Made by a program: the position numbers and the translations under genes. From JAZDRH01 sp047470865 (lineage in GTDB: Bacteria > Pseudomonadota > Gammaproteobacteria > Pseudomonadales > Pseudomonadaceae), in the NCBI RefSeq assembly GCF_047470865.1, contig NZ_JAZDRH010000003.1, positions 1 through 64,000 on the forward strand: 64,000 bases of DNA, given 5' to 3'. Below are positions 7,827-16,238 of the stretch, in pieces; within the stretch, counting starts at the first letter, position 1, and every line of letters starts with the position of its first letter. The notes under the pieces were generated by a model. That model saw only the letters and a program-made list of their open reading frames with translations. It did no database searches and had not been told where the DNA came from.

Positions 7827-8519
7827 GTGCAGTTCAATATTAAGCACTGGAGAGCTTTAGTTCCTGCGTTAGCAGAGCAATTACCCGTTGACCAACGCAT
7901 AGTAACTGATCCTGCGTTGTGTGCGGATGCGAGCTATCTACCTGCCATGCAACGTCGTCGTTTAAGCCCAATGGCACGTATGGTGTTTGCAGCTGCATGG
8001 CATTTATTAGACCTTAAACAAAGTCAGCCATTGGTGTTTGCTTCACAGCATGGCGAAAATCAACGCAATTTAGAGTTGCTAGAGAGTGTGGGGCGGCGGG
8101 AAGATTTGTCGCCTATGCAGTTTAGCCTTTCAGTGCACAATGCAATTACAGGTTTGTGGTCAATTCTGCGTGAAGATCCGCAGCCAATGATTGCTATCGC
8201 TACGGCAGAAGATGTATTAGAAAGCGCGGTATTAGAAGCTCAATTGTTATTGAATCAAGGCGCTACCAGTGTGCTGGTTGTTATTGCAGAAGATGTGCAG
8301 CCTGCGCTCTATCAGCGCTGGGTTAAAGATGCAGAATTTCCCTATGCACTTGCATTGGTTTTAGAGGCAGGTAGTGATTACCAATTAAATTGGAGTGCAC
8401 CTAGCATACACAAAGGACAAGGGCCTTATTTATTAGCGTTGTTGCAATTTTTATTGGGGCAACAACAACTAACAACATCGACTGAGTTACGGACATGGAA
8501 TTGGCAAAGGAAGGTGTAG
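7827..8519 (+). CDS. Short ketosynthase-like protein, aryl-polyene chain-length factor type (ApeC-like)
   Basis: About 230 aa, matching only the N-terminal ketosynthase half. It lacks the active-site Cys region and the two His motifs, as expected for the small KS-like subunits (ApeC type) that pair with a full ketosynthase in aryl-polyene systems. RRRLSPMARMVFAAAW and FASQHGENQRNLELLE are typical of the family. I prefer the GTG at 7827 because AAGGTG at 7815-7820 is a well-spaced ribosome site; an upstream in-frame GTG at 7818 overlaps it. This is the first gene of a tightly packed operon. Confidence 0.75.
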   Translation: MQFNIKHWRALVPALAEQLPVDQRIVTDPALCADASYLPAMQRRRLSPMARMVFAAAWHLLDLKQSQPLVFASQHGENQRNLELLESVGRREDLSPMQFSLSVHNAITGLWSILREDPQPMIAIATAEDVLESAVLEAQLLLNQGATSVLVVIAEDVQPALYQRWVKDAEFPYALALVLEAGSDYQLNWSAPSIHKGQGPYLLALLQFLLGQQQLTTSTELRTWNWQRKV

Positions 8520-9325
8520 CCCAGCACTATAATCCTCCTTATGTGTGGCGATTATTTGCAACAGCCTTAAGTTTTAGCTTATTTGGTATAGGCGGATTAA
8601 TTTTACGTATAGTAGTGTTTCCACTGATTCATTTGTGCGTAAAAGACCAACAAAAAAAGCAAGCTTACTGCCGCTTAGCAGTGCATAAAACCTTTAAGTT
8701 TTTTGTTGGTTTTATGAATTGTTCTGGTGTGTTGTTTTATGACTTAAAAGGTGCTGAACGTTTAGGTCAGCCGGGGCAAATGATTATTGCTAATCACCCA
8801 TCATTAATTGATGTGGTACTTATTATTGCGCAAGTAAAAAATGCTAATTGCATTGTAAAACAAAGTATTTGGCATAACCCATTTATGCGAGGACCAGTAC
8901 GCGCTGCTAATTACATCAGTAATAATGGCAGTATTGAAATGTTTGATGAATCTGTGCAAGTGCTCCAGCAAGGACAAACATTAATTATATTCCCTGAAGG
9001 AACACGCACTACACCTGGTAAAGCGCCTGAGTTTCACCGAGGGGCTGCGTCTATTGCATTAAAAGGAGCACGGGTAATTACTCCAGTGTTGATTAATGTG
9101 TCACCTACAACACTGACCAAAGCTGAACCTTGGTATAAAATCCCTGCGCGCCGTGTGCATTTTACAATTGAAGTTGGTGAAGATATTAATCCGAATGATT
9201 TTTTGCAAAGCAACAACATGCCTAAAGCATCACGCCAATTAAATACCTATTTACATGATTATTTTTTAAAGGAGTTGACCCAGCATGAGTCAATTAGAAA
9301 TACAGATCAAACAATTGATCATTGA
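8495..9325 (+). CDS. 1-acyl-glycerol-3-phosphate acyltransferase-like enzyme of the aryl-polyene operon
   Basis: 276 aa PlsC-type acyltransferase. One or two N-terminal hydrophobic segments (about 20-45) precede the acyltransferase block NHPSLID (an NHxxxxD-like catalytic motif) and FPEGTRT, the two hallmarks of the family. In aryl-polyene clusters such enzymes are thought to help attach the polyene to its lipid anchor. The gene overlaps its upstream neighbour by 25 nt and its downstream ACP gene by 41 nt. Confidence 0.85.
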   Translation: MELAKEGVAQHYNPPYVWRLFATALSFSLFGIGGLILRIVVFPLIHLCVKDQQKKQAYCRLAVHKTFKFFVGFMNCSGVLFYDLKGAERLGQPGQMIIANHPSLIDVVLIIAQVKNANCIVKQSIWHNPFMRGPVRAANYISNNGSIEMFDESVQVLQQGQTLIIFPEGTRTTPGKAPEFHRGAASIALKGARVITPVLINVSPTTLTKAEPWYKIPARRVHFTIEVGEDINPNDFLQSNNMPKASRQLNTYLHDYFLKELTQHESIRNTDQTIDH

Positions 9326-9545
9326 TTCGCTAGGTTTAGAAGATATCAGCATTGAAGATATTTCTTCAGAAGAGGCCTTATTCGGTGATGGCTTAGGTCT
9401 AGATTCTGTAGATGCTTTGGAATTGGGTTTAGCCATACAAAAACAATTCAATGTAAAAATTGATGCTGAATCAAAAGATGTTCGTAAATACTTTGCGAAT
9501 GTCACCAGCTTGGCAAACTTTATTCGCCAGCAGCAAAGTATTTAA
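9285..9545 (+). CDS. apeE: Acyl carrier protein 1 of the aryl-polyene pathway
   Basis: 86-aa ACP. Ser41 in GLDSVDALEL is the phosphopantetheine attachment site. The start has a good ribosome site (AAAGGAG). Two different ACPs in tandem after an acyltransferase gene is the standard aryl-polyene arrangement (apeE-apeF). The symbol is assigned from order and type, not from a database match. The phosphopantetheinyl transferase is not encoded in the window. Confidence 0.85.
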   Translation: MSQLEIQIKQLIIDSLGLEDISIEDISSEEALFGDGLGLDSVDALELGLAIQKQFNVKIDAESKDVRKYFANVTSLANFIRQQQSI

Positions 9546-9555
9546 GGAGCTATAA

Positions 9556-9813
9556 ATGCAAACACGTGAAGAAATTTTTAAAGAATTACAAAGCACCTTA
9601 GTTGAACTGTTTGAGCTTCCTGAAGATAAAGTGGCGTTAGAGGCCAATCTATATCAAGATTTAGAAATTGATAGCATTGATGCTATTGATTTAATTGACC
9701 ACTTAAACCGTAAAGTAGGCAAAAAAATTAAGCCAGAAGAATTTAAAGCTGTGCGTACTGTACAAGATGTAGTTGAAGCAATTTATAAACTTGCTAACAG
9801 TGAACACGCTTAA
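9556..9813 (+). CDS. apeF: Acyl carrier protein 2 of the aryl-polyene pathway
   Basis: 85-aa ACP, distinct from the preceding one. The attachment Ser40 lies in DLEIDSIDAIDLIDHL, flanked by acidic residues. A strong ribosome site (AAGGAG) precedes the ATG, 10 nt after the first ACP gene. Its 3' end overlaps the following membrane-protein gene by 14 nt. Confidence 0.85.
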   Translation: MQTREEIFKELQSTLVELFELPEDKVALEANLYQDLEIDSIDAIDLIDHLNRKVGKKIKPEEFKAVRTVQDVVEAIYKLANSEHA

Positions 9814-10360
9814 AGGTTTAATTAACCTACTATTAGTAGTAGTAGGGCTAACGTACCCATTTCTGGTTTATTTTGGGATAGAGCACTTTTCAGTGCGTTG
9901 GTTTGCCCTACTATTGGCAGGTATTTGGTTAGTTCGTGCGCTTATTCAACCTAACACCAGCAACCAACGCTTTATCGCTTGGGGCGCCTTGTTTTTCTGT
10001 GTTGCTTTAGTACTGTTAGATAACCAACAAGCGCTGTATTGGTATCCTGTATTTATTAATAGCCTAATGTGCCTGTTATTTAGTTTAAGTTTATTTTACG
10101 GACCACCCATTATTGAGCGCTTAGCACGTTTATCTGAACCGAACTTGCCTGCTTCTGGCGTGCGTTATACGCGCGTTGTTACTAAAGTTTGGATTGGTTT
10201 TTTTATTATTAACGGCAGTATTGCCACACTTTTAGCGTTATATGCACCTTTAACATGGTGGACGTTATACAACGGTTTTATTGCATATATCGCTATGGGA
10301 ATTTTGTTTATCGGGGAATGGACAGCCCGACGTTGGGTTAGAAAACATGCAGTGGATTGA
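9800..10360 (+). CDS. COG4648-like membrane protein of the aryl-polyene operon
   Basis: About 186 aa with five or six hydrophobic segments (NLLLVVVGLTYPFLVY, WFALLLAGIWLV, FIAWGALFFCVALVLL, SLMCLLFSLSLFYG, IGFFIINGSIATLLAL, FIAYIAMGILFIGEW). Small membrane proteins of this type sit between the ACPs and the acyl ligase in aryl-polyene clusters. Function is not known to me. I choose the GTG at 9800 over an upstream TTG at 9773, since the overlap with the ACP gene is then 14 nt. It overlaps the next gene by 14 nt. Confidence 0.65.
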   Translation: MNTLKGLINLLLVVVGLTYPFLVYFGIEHFSVRWFALLLAGIWLVRALIQPNTSNQRFIAWGALFFCVALVLLDNQQALYWYPVFINSLMCLLFSLSLFYGPPIIERLARLSEPNLPASGVRYTRVVTKVWIGFFIINGSIATLLALYAPLTWWTLYNGFIAYIAMGILFIGEWTARRWVRKHAVD

Positions 10361-12032
10361 TTTAGCCAATTTAGTCAATGTGCCTGAACAGGCCAGCGAA
10401 CAACAAAAATATCGACAGCAGCAAGCATTAATGATGGCGGCTGGGCTTAGACAAGCAGGCATTAAAAAAGTTGCGCTGTATTTACGTGATGCACAATTAT
10501 TAGCGATTGCTTTATTGGCAGCATGGCGAGCAGGGGTAAAAGTTTATTTACCCAGTGATGAGCAAGCACAAAGCCAAGCACAATTAAACAATAAGATTGA
10601 TATGTGGATTAACACTGGTGAGCAGCTACAAAGCCTAATTGTAGAGCCTGCGCTTGCCAGTGTAGCGCTAACGTTAAAACCCAAAAAACTAAATCTTGAT
10701 GCGCCATTGCTTACTATTTGTACTTCAGGTTCAACAGGCGAGCCTAAATTAATTAACAAATCACTTAATCAATTACAGCAAGAAGTTATTGTTTTAGAAA
10801 AAGTTTGGGGCGCTCAGTTAAGTAATGCAGTAGTTTTAGGCAGCGTTATTAGCCAGCATATTTATGGTTTGTTATTTCGTGTAATTTGGCCGATGTGTGC
10901 TGGACGCGACTTTTATTCACAGCCATTACCTTTTCCAGAAGATTTGCAACAGCAAACCCAAGCCTTGATTGCGGCAAATCGTCCTGTCGTGTGGGTTACT
11001 AGCCCAGCGTTACTGAAAAGAATGAGTGCTAATTTAAATTGGCAATTACTCAAACAAGTCCGCCTTATTTTTTCCTCAGGCGGTCCACTTGTACAAGATT
11101 GCGCGACCGCTATTTATCAACAACTAGATTTTTATCCAACGGAAATTTATGGCAGTTCTGAAACAGGTGGTATTGCCTTTAAACAAGGCAATACGAGTTG
11201 GGAAGCTTTGCCTAAGGTTAAGTTAAGCCAAGATGAGCGCGGCGCACTCAAAGTGAGTTCGCCTTGGCTGGCGCAAAAGGTTGAACAAACCAATGATGCG
11301 GTTGAGTTAAGTGGTAACCAATTTACCTTGCTTGGGCGTTTAGATCGCTTAGTTAAGCTGGAAGAAAAACGAGTTTCTTTGCCTTATTTAGAACAGGCTT
11401 TAGCTAAACATCCGTGGATAATCGAAGCCCGTTTAGGTGTGGTGCAAGAGCAACGTGCTTTTTTAGGTGCATTAGTAGCGTTGAATGCACAAGGCATTCA
11501 CGCTTTACGTAACCAAGGGCGCAAAGCAGTGATTGCGCAATTACGCCAACATTTAACAGATTACTGTGAAGCCTTAGCCTTACCACGGCGCTGGCGTTTA
11601 TTTGAACATCTACCCAGCAATAGCCAAAGCAAACTGGGCCAAGCACAAATTAATCAACTACTGGCAGCAGAACAAACTAAACAGCCAATGGTATTAACCT
11701 GTACTCAAGTTGATGGGCAACAGCAACTCAGTTTAAGTGTGCCGTTAGATCTCGCCTGTTTTACTGGACACTTTGCGCAAGCCCCCGTAGTGCCAGGCGT
11801 AGTTCAAATTGCATGGGCACAGCAGCTAGCACAGCAATTGATAAGCGATTTACCACCACTCTTTTTAGGTATGGAAGTTATTAAGTTTCAACAGCTTATG
11901 CGTCCTGCCGATGTTGTACAGCTAGATTTACGGTATGACCGAGATAAAGCCAAGCTGTATTTTAGTTACAGTAATAACGACAAAAACTACGCATCTGGTC
12001 GTTTGTTGTTAGGGCATGCCAGTGACGTTTAA
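10347..12032 (+). CDS. Aryl-polyene acyl-ACP ligase fused to a dehydratase-like domain (ApeH-ApeI type)
   Basis: 561 aa. Residues about 30-430 form an AMP-forming acyl ligase with the P-loop-like ICTSGSTGEPK (about 124-134), YGSSETGG, and the LGRLDRLVKLEEKRVSL segment. The last 110-120 residues form a separate hotdog-like domain with GHFAQAPVVPGVVQIAWAQ, typical of ApeI/FabA-type dehydratases. The ligase probably loads an aryl acid onto an ACP, and the C-terminal domain could partner the ApeP dehydratase encoded at 21.6 kb. I start at the ATG at 10347; the reading frame is open upstream but has only TTG starts. Confidence 0.8.
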   Translation: MQWIDLANLVNVPEQASEQQKYRQQQALMMAAGLRQAGIKKVALYLRDAQLLAIALLAAWRAGVKVYLPSDEQAQSQAQLNNKIDMWINTGEQLQSLIVEPALASVALTLKPKKLNLDAPLLTICTSGSTGEPKLINKSLNQLQQEVIVLEKVWGAQLSNAVVLGSVISQHIYGLLFRVIWPMCAGRDFYSQPLPFPEDLQQQTQALIAANRPVVWVTSPALLKRMSANLNWQLLKQVRLIFSSGGPLVQDCATAIYQQLDFYPTEIYGSSETGGIAFKQGNTSWEALPKVKLSQDERGALKVSSPWLAQKVEQTNDAVELSGNQFTLLGRLDRLVKLEEKRVSLPYLEQALAKHPWIIEARLGVVQEQRAFLGALVALNAQGIHALRNQGRKAVIAQLRQHLTDYCEALALPRRWRLFEHLPSNSQSKLGQAQINQLLAAEQTKQPMVLTCTQVDGQQQLSLSVPLDLACFTGHFAQAPVVPGVVQIAWAQQLAQQLISDLPPLFLGMEVIKFQQLMRPADVVQLDLRYDRDKAKLYFSYSNNDKNYASGRLLLGHASDV

Positions 12033-12765
12033 GTTAACTGTGGTTATTCCTGTGTATAACCATGAAAAGCCATTAGTTAAGGTTGTTGCTGCGCTTGTGG
12101 GTAAAAATATTCCTTGCGTTCTAGTGAATGATGGTTCAAACGCGCAATGCACACAGGTTATGCGTAAATTGGCAGAACAACCTTTAATACACTTAACTGA
12201 GCTAGCACACAACCAAGGCAAGGGCGGCGCTGTGATGGCTGGGCTGCGTGAAGCGTTACGACTAGGTTACAGCCATGCATTGCAGGTTGATGCTGATGGT
12301 CAGCACGATGTGAATGATGTGCAGCGATTTATGACGATAGCCGAACAGCACCAAACTAGCGTTATCTGTGGTTATCCACGCTATGATGAATCTGTGCCAA
12401 AGGGTCGCTTATACGCTCGTTATATCACCCATGTTTGGGTATGGATAAATACGCTGTCGCTAAGTATTAAAGATTCTATGTGCGGTTTTCGTGTGTATCC
12501 GTTAGCCAGCACTGTAGCTTTGTTAGATAAAGTACAGTTAGGTAAACGCATGGATTTTGATATTGAAATTCTGGTGCGTTTAAGCTGGGATAACCAACCC
12601 ATGTTATGGCTGCAAACTAAGGTCCATTATCCTGAAGATGGCGTTTCGCATTTTAAAGCAGGTTTAGATAACCTGTTGATTTCTAAAATGCATGCCCGCT
12701 TGTTTTTTGGCATGTTATGGCGCAGCCCGCGCTTACTACGGAGAAAAATTAGCCATGGATTCTAA
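12016..12765 (+). CDS. Family 2 glycosyltransferase of the aryl-polyene operon
   Basis: 249-aa GT-A glycosyltransferase. TVVIPVYNHE at the start binds the nucleotide, VNDGS follows, and DADGQHD supplies the metal-binding acidic motif, as in dolichol-phosphate-mannose-synthase-like enzymes. No C-terminal membrane helix is evident. In these clusters it would glycosylate the lipid or aryl anchor; the sugar is not predictable. It overlaps the upstream ligase gene by 17 nt and the next acyltransferase gene by 11 nt. Confidence 0.85.
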   Translation: MPVTFKLTVVIPVYNHEKPLVKVVAALVGKNIPCVLVNDGSNAQCTQVMRKLAEQPLIHLTELAHNQGKGGAVMAGLREALRLGYSHALQVDADGQHDVNDVQRFMTIAEQHQTSVICGYPRYDESVPKGRLYARYITHVWVWINTLSLSIKDSMCGFRVYPLASTVALLDKVQLGKRMDFDIEILVRLSWDNQPMLWLQTKVHYPEDGVSHFKAGLDNLLISKMHARLFFGMLWRSPRLLRRKISHGF

Positions 12766-13693
12766 GCACTGGGCAGCTCAACAAGAACGCGGAAGTTTAG
12801 TTTTTATGCGATTAACGCTGTGGCTAACTCGAGTTTTTGGCCGCCGTGTTATTAGTCCTGTGCTGTACAGCATAGTGTTGTATTTTTTCCTCACAGGTAA
12901 AACCGCTCGCCGTAGCATTACAGAATTTTATCAGAACCTAGCCACTGCCACTGATAACCCCGCATTACAGCCAAGTAAAAAGAAAACTTATAAGCAATTT
13001 TTGGCATTTGCAGACTCTATTTTAGATAAGTTCGATGTATGGCATGGACGAATTAACTTATCCACAGTACAGATTGAAGATCAAACCGCCATTCGCCAAG
13101 CAACGCGTAATAAACAAGCACGTGGGCAATTATTAGTAGGCTCACATCTAGGCAATTTAGAAATTTGCCGTGCATTAGCTGAAATTAGCCAAGAAGTGCA
13201 AATGAATGTGCTAGTACACACCCGTCATGCTGAACACTTTAATAAATTATTAGGTGAAGCAGGTGCGCAACGTATGCGCCTCATTCAGGTCAGCGAATTA
13301 GACGCTGCAACTATGCTGCAATTAACCGAACGCCTAGAGCGAGGCGAGTGGTTGGCCATTGCAGGCGATCGTATTCCGCTGAATCAAGGTCGCATGGTTG
13401 AGGTTGATTTCTTAGGTAAAAAAGCTGCACTACCGCAAGGTCCTTGGCTATTAGCAGGCATTTTAAAATGCCCAGTGAGCTTAGTGTTTTGTTTGAAAAA
13501 ACAAGGTCGCTACCACGTCATTATGGAACCTTTTTTAGAACAGCTAAGTTGGACGCGTAAAACCCGAGAACAGTCTATTACTCAAGCTGCACAAGCTTTT
13601 GCTGATCGGCTTGCGGTGCATTGTGAACAAGCGCCCGATCAGTGGTTTAACTTTTATCCTTTTTGGAAACGCCATGAATCCGTCAATCAATGA
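12755..13693 (+). CDS. LpxL/HtrB-family acyltransferase of the aryl-polyene operon
   Basis: 312 aa, related to lipid A late acyltransferases. Key features are the N-terminal membrane segment (FGRRVISPVLYSIVLYFFLT) and the catalytic HxxxxE motif in GSHLGNLE (residues about 130-137). AGDRIP and LPQGPWLLAG blocks follow. I take the ATG at 12755 (MDSKHWAAQ), not the upstream one at 12692 inside the glycosyltransferase gene, because GGAG lies upstream and family proteins start near here. It probably acylates the glycolipid carrying the polyene. Confidence 0.8.
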   Translation: MDSKHWAAQQERGSLVFMRLTLWLTRVFGRRVISPVLYSIVLYFFLTGKTARRSITEFYQNLATATDNPALQPSKKKTYKQFLAFADSILDKFDVWHGRINLSTVQIEDQTAIRQATRNKQARGQLLVGSHLGNLEICRALAEISQEVQMNVLVHTRHAEHFNKLLGEAGAQRMRLIQVSELDAATMLQLTERLERGEWLAIAGDRIPLNQGRMVEVDFLGKKAALPQGPWLLAGILKCPVSLVFCLKKQGRYHVIMEPFLEQLSWTRKTREQSITQAAQAFADRLAVHCEQAPDQWFNFYPFWKRHESVNQ

Positions 13694-15230
13694 AGTTGTG
13701 TTTGGTCGTCAACCATTGACGATTGAACAAGTCATCGCCTTATCAACCAAAAAAACTACTGTACGCTTACAAAATGATGCGTCATATATTGCCTTTATTC
13801 GTCAAGGTGCCGCGTATTTAGACAGTTTGTTAGACCATGAAGGCGTGGTGTATGGCGTTACTACAGGTTATGGCGACTCTTGCGTAGTGCCTGTTCCATT
13901 AGAGCAAGTAGAAGCGTTGCCTAAGCATCTTTATACCTTCCACGGTTGCGGTATGGGACAAATACTCAGTGCAGAAGAAACGCGTGCCGTTTTAGCGGTA
14001 CGTTTACAGTCATTGTGTTTTGGTATGTCTGGCGTGCGTTGGGAGTTGTTAGAGCGGTTAACGGCTTTTTTACAGCAGGATATTTTACCGCTAATTCCTG
14101 AAGAAGGTTCAGTGGGGGCAAGTGGCGACCTTACGCCTTTATCTTATGTGGCAGCCGCCTTATCAGGCGAGCGTGATGTGTTATATCAAGGAAAGGTTTG
14201 CAAAAGTGCAGATGTACATCGTGATTTAGGTTGGCAGCCACTTAAGCTACGTCCAAAAGAAGCGTTAGCCATAATGAATGGCACTGCGGTAATGACGGGG
14301 ATTGCCTGCCATGTATTTTCCCGTGGTGAGTACTTATTAAAACTGGCAACGCGCATTACGGCGATGAACGCTGTGGCATTGCAAAGCAATAGCGACCATT
14401 TTAGTGAAGCATTATTTAATGCCAAACCACATTTAGGGCAGATGCAAGTGGCAGCGTGGATTCGCGAAGACTTGGCTGCTCCAGAATTGAATGTGCAAGA
14501 CAATGGCTTAGGTCATCTCCATCGTTTGCAAGATCGTTATTCTATTCGCTGCGCCCCGCATGTTCTGGGTGTATTGGCAGATAGTTTAGATTGGCTGCGA
14601 CGCTTTATTGAAACAGAGCTCAATAGCGCCAATGACAACCCAATTATAGATGCACAACAGCAACGTATTTTGCATGGTGGTCACTTTTATGGCGGGCATA
14701 TTGCATTTGCAATGGACAGTATGAAAAACCTTATAGGTAATCTGAGTGATCTATTAGATCGACAACTCGCTTTGTTGGTTGACCAGCGCTATAACCATGG
14801 TTTGCCAAGCAACTTATCGGGTGCACCTCAAGCGGTTGCTATGTTAAATCATGGTTTTAAAGCGGTGCAGATTGCAGTCAGCGCATGGACTGCTGAAGCC
14901 CTGAAAAATACCTTGCCTGCTAGTGTCTTTTCACGCTCTACCGAATGCCATAACCAAGATAAAGTCAGCATGGGCACTATTGCCGCACGCGATGCACGCC
15001 GTAGCTTAGAATTAGCCGAACAAGTTGTAGCTGCTACTTTACTGGCTGCTAAGCAAGCTATTTGGCTGCGTAGTCAGCAAGCTCAGTGCCAACTGTCACC
15101 AGCGCTACAAAGTATGTATCAACAATTGAATGATGATTTTGCAGTGCTAGAACATGACCGCGTTTTAGAACCAGAGCTACGATTATGCGTGGCTTTAATT
15201 CGTCAGCAGAAATGGAGTCTTTATGCGTAA
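13674..15230 (+). CDS. Aromatic amino acid ammonia-lyase (HAL/PAL/TAL family)
   Basis: 518 aa. The MIO prosthetic group forms from Ala149-Ser150-Gly151 in GASGDLTPLSY, and the catalytic Tyr60 lies in YGVTTGYG. The substrate-selectivity stretch reads HLYTFHGCGMG (about 85-95); it lacks the His-His of classical tyrosine lyases, so the choice between Tyr, Phe and His cannot be made here. In polyene clusters the lyase is thought to supply the aryl-acrylate starter. The ATG at 13674 is chosen; an earlier ATG at 13599 lies inside the preceding gene. It overlaps both neighbours. Confidence 0.85.
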   Translation: MNPSINEVVFGRQPLTIEQVIALSTKKTTVRLQNDASYIAFIRQGAAYLDSLLDHEGVVYGVTTGYGDSCVVPVPLEQVEALPKHLYTFHGCGMGQILSAEETRAVLAVRLQSLCFGMSGVRWELLERLTAFLQQDILPLIPEEGSVGASGDLTPLSYVAAALSGERDVLYQGKVCKSADVHRDLGWQPLKLRPKEALAIMNGTAVMTGIACHVFSRGEYLLKLATRITAMNAVALQSNSDHFSEALFNAKPHLGQMQVAAWIREDLAAPELNVQDNGLGHLHRLQDRYSIRCAPHVLGVLADSLDWLRRFIETELNSANDNPIIDAQQQRILHGGHFYGGHIAFAMDSMKNLIGNLSDLLDRQLALLVDQRYNHGLPSNLSGAPQAVAMLNHGFKAVQIAVSAWTAEALKNTLPASVFSRSTECHNQDKVSMGTIAARDARRSLELAEQVVAATLLAAKQAIWLRSQQAQCQLSPALQSMYQQLNDDFAVLEHDRVLEPELRLCVALIRQQKWSLYA

Positions 15231-15648
15231 GAAAGGCGTGTTGCAAGCAGAAGTGAGCCTTGAAGTAGCATTCTTTGATGTGGACTCAATGGATGTAGTT
15301 TGGCACGGCAATTACGTCAAATATTTCGAAGTCGCCCGTTGTGCGCTATTAAATAAAATTGGCCATAACTACACACAAATGCGCGACTCAGGCTATGCGT
15401 GGCCTGTGGTTGACTTGCAAGTGCGCTATGTGCACTGGGCTGTTTTTGGGCAGAAAATTAAAATTATTGCAGACTTAATTGAGTGGGAAAATCGTTTAGT
15501 CATCAACTATTTAGTGGTTGATGAAGCCACAGGAACGCGGCTTACGCGTGGTTCATCAACACAGGTTGCAGTGCATATGGAGTCACGCGAAATGCAATTT
15601 CAATGCCCTGCTATTTTTGTGCAAGCAGTGGAGCAAGCCCTCACATGA
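15223..15648 (+). CDS. 4-hydroxybenzoyl-CoA-type thioesterase of the aryl-polyene operon
   Basis: 141-aa hotdog-fold acyl-CoA/acyl-ACP thioesterase. The signature FFDVDSMDVVWHGNYVKYFE includes the catalytic Asp and the HGNY motif. It overlaps the lyase gene by 8 nt and the LolA-like gene by 4 nt. It may release finished or stalled chains, or trim starter thioesters; which one is not visible. Confidence 0.82.
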   Translation: MRKKGVLQAEVSLEVAFFDVDSMDVVWHGNYVKYFEVARCALLNKIGHNYTQMRDSGYAWPVVDLQVRYVHWAVFGQKIKIIADLIEWENRLVINYLVVDEATGTRLTRGSSTQVAVHMESREMQFQCPAIFVQAVEQALT

Positions 15649-16238
15649 GATATTGGATAGCACTGCTGAGTTTAAGTATTTTTAGCCAGTTAAGTTGTGC
15701 ATTTAGTTTAGATGAATTAGAAACGCAACTAAGCCAAGCACAAGTGATACGTGGCGATTTTGCTCAAGAAAAATACCTACGCGATTTGCCAATGCCACTT
15801 AAAAGCCAAGGCAATTATGTGCTATCTAAACAACAAGGCTTGCTGTGGTTTTTAAGCAAACCTATTAGCAAGCAATACCGTATTAATGGCAAAGGTGTTG
15901 CCTTAAATACACCTGATGGCTGGCAAATACAGAATAAACAAGAAACAGTTGCCCGCCAAAGCCGTATTTTTTTAGCAGTGCTGCAAGGTGACCGTAGTGG
16001 TTTGCAACAAGATTTTGATTTAACCCTAACAGGCACTACAGATAACTGGAGATTACTCCTTACGCCCCGCTCAGTATTTTTAAAACAGATTTTTCAGCAG
16101 ATTGAAATTGAAGGTGGGCAACTGGTTTCCAGCATTAAATTACATGAAGTTCAGGGCGATAAAACTGTACTGCGTTTTATCAACAGTCAACCAGATCAAC
16201 AGTTACTAAGCAATGAACAGCATGACTTCGGCGTGTAA
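15645..16238 (+). CDS. LolA-like periplasmic outer-membrane lipid carrier
   Basis: 197 aa. The N-terminus MRYWIALLSLSIFSQLSCAFS is a signal sequence. The rest resembles the LolA-like proteins of aryl-polyene and xanthomonadin clusters (VIRGDFAQEKYLRDLP, GNYVLSKQQGLLWFLSKP). It probably carries the lipidated polyene across the periplasm after export by the MMPL protein encoded next. The ATG at 15645 is used; a longer ATG at 15603 lies within the thioesterase gene and would remove the signal peptide from the N-terminus. Confidence 0.82.
   Translation: MRYWIALLSLSIFSQLSCAFSLDELETQLSQAQVIRGDFAQEKYLRDLPMPLKSQGNYVLSKQQGLLWFLSKPISKQYRINGKGVALNTPDGWQIQNKQETVARQSRIFLAVLQGDRSGLQQDFDLTLTGTTDNWRLLLTPRSVFLKQIFQQIEIEGGQLVSSIKLHEVQGDKTVLRFINSQPDQQLLSNEQHDFGV

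Noticed and set aside
9773..9800. TTG start for the membrane protein gene at 9773
   Set aside because: It would overlap the ACP gene by 41 nt with no ribosome site; the GTG at 9800 is more likely.
10281..10346. Upstream extension of the acyl ligase
   Set aside because: Only non-ATG starts, and the added 22 residues lie inside the upstream membrane-protein gene with no family similarity.
14186..14503. Minus-strand ORF of 105 aa inside the ammonia-lyase gene
   Set aside because: Fully overlaps a well-supported gene and has no motif; a frame shadow.
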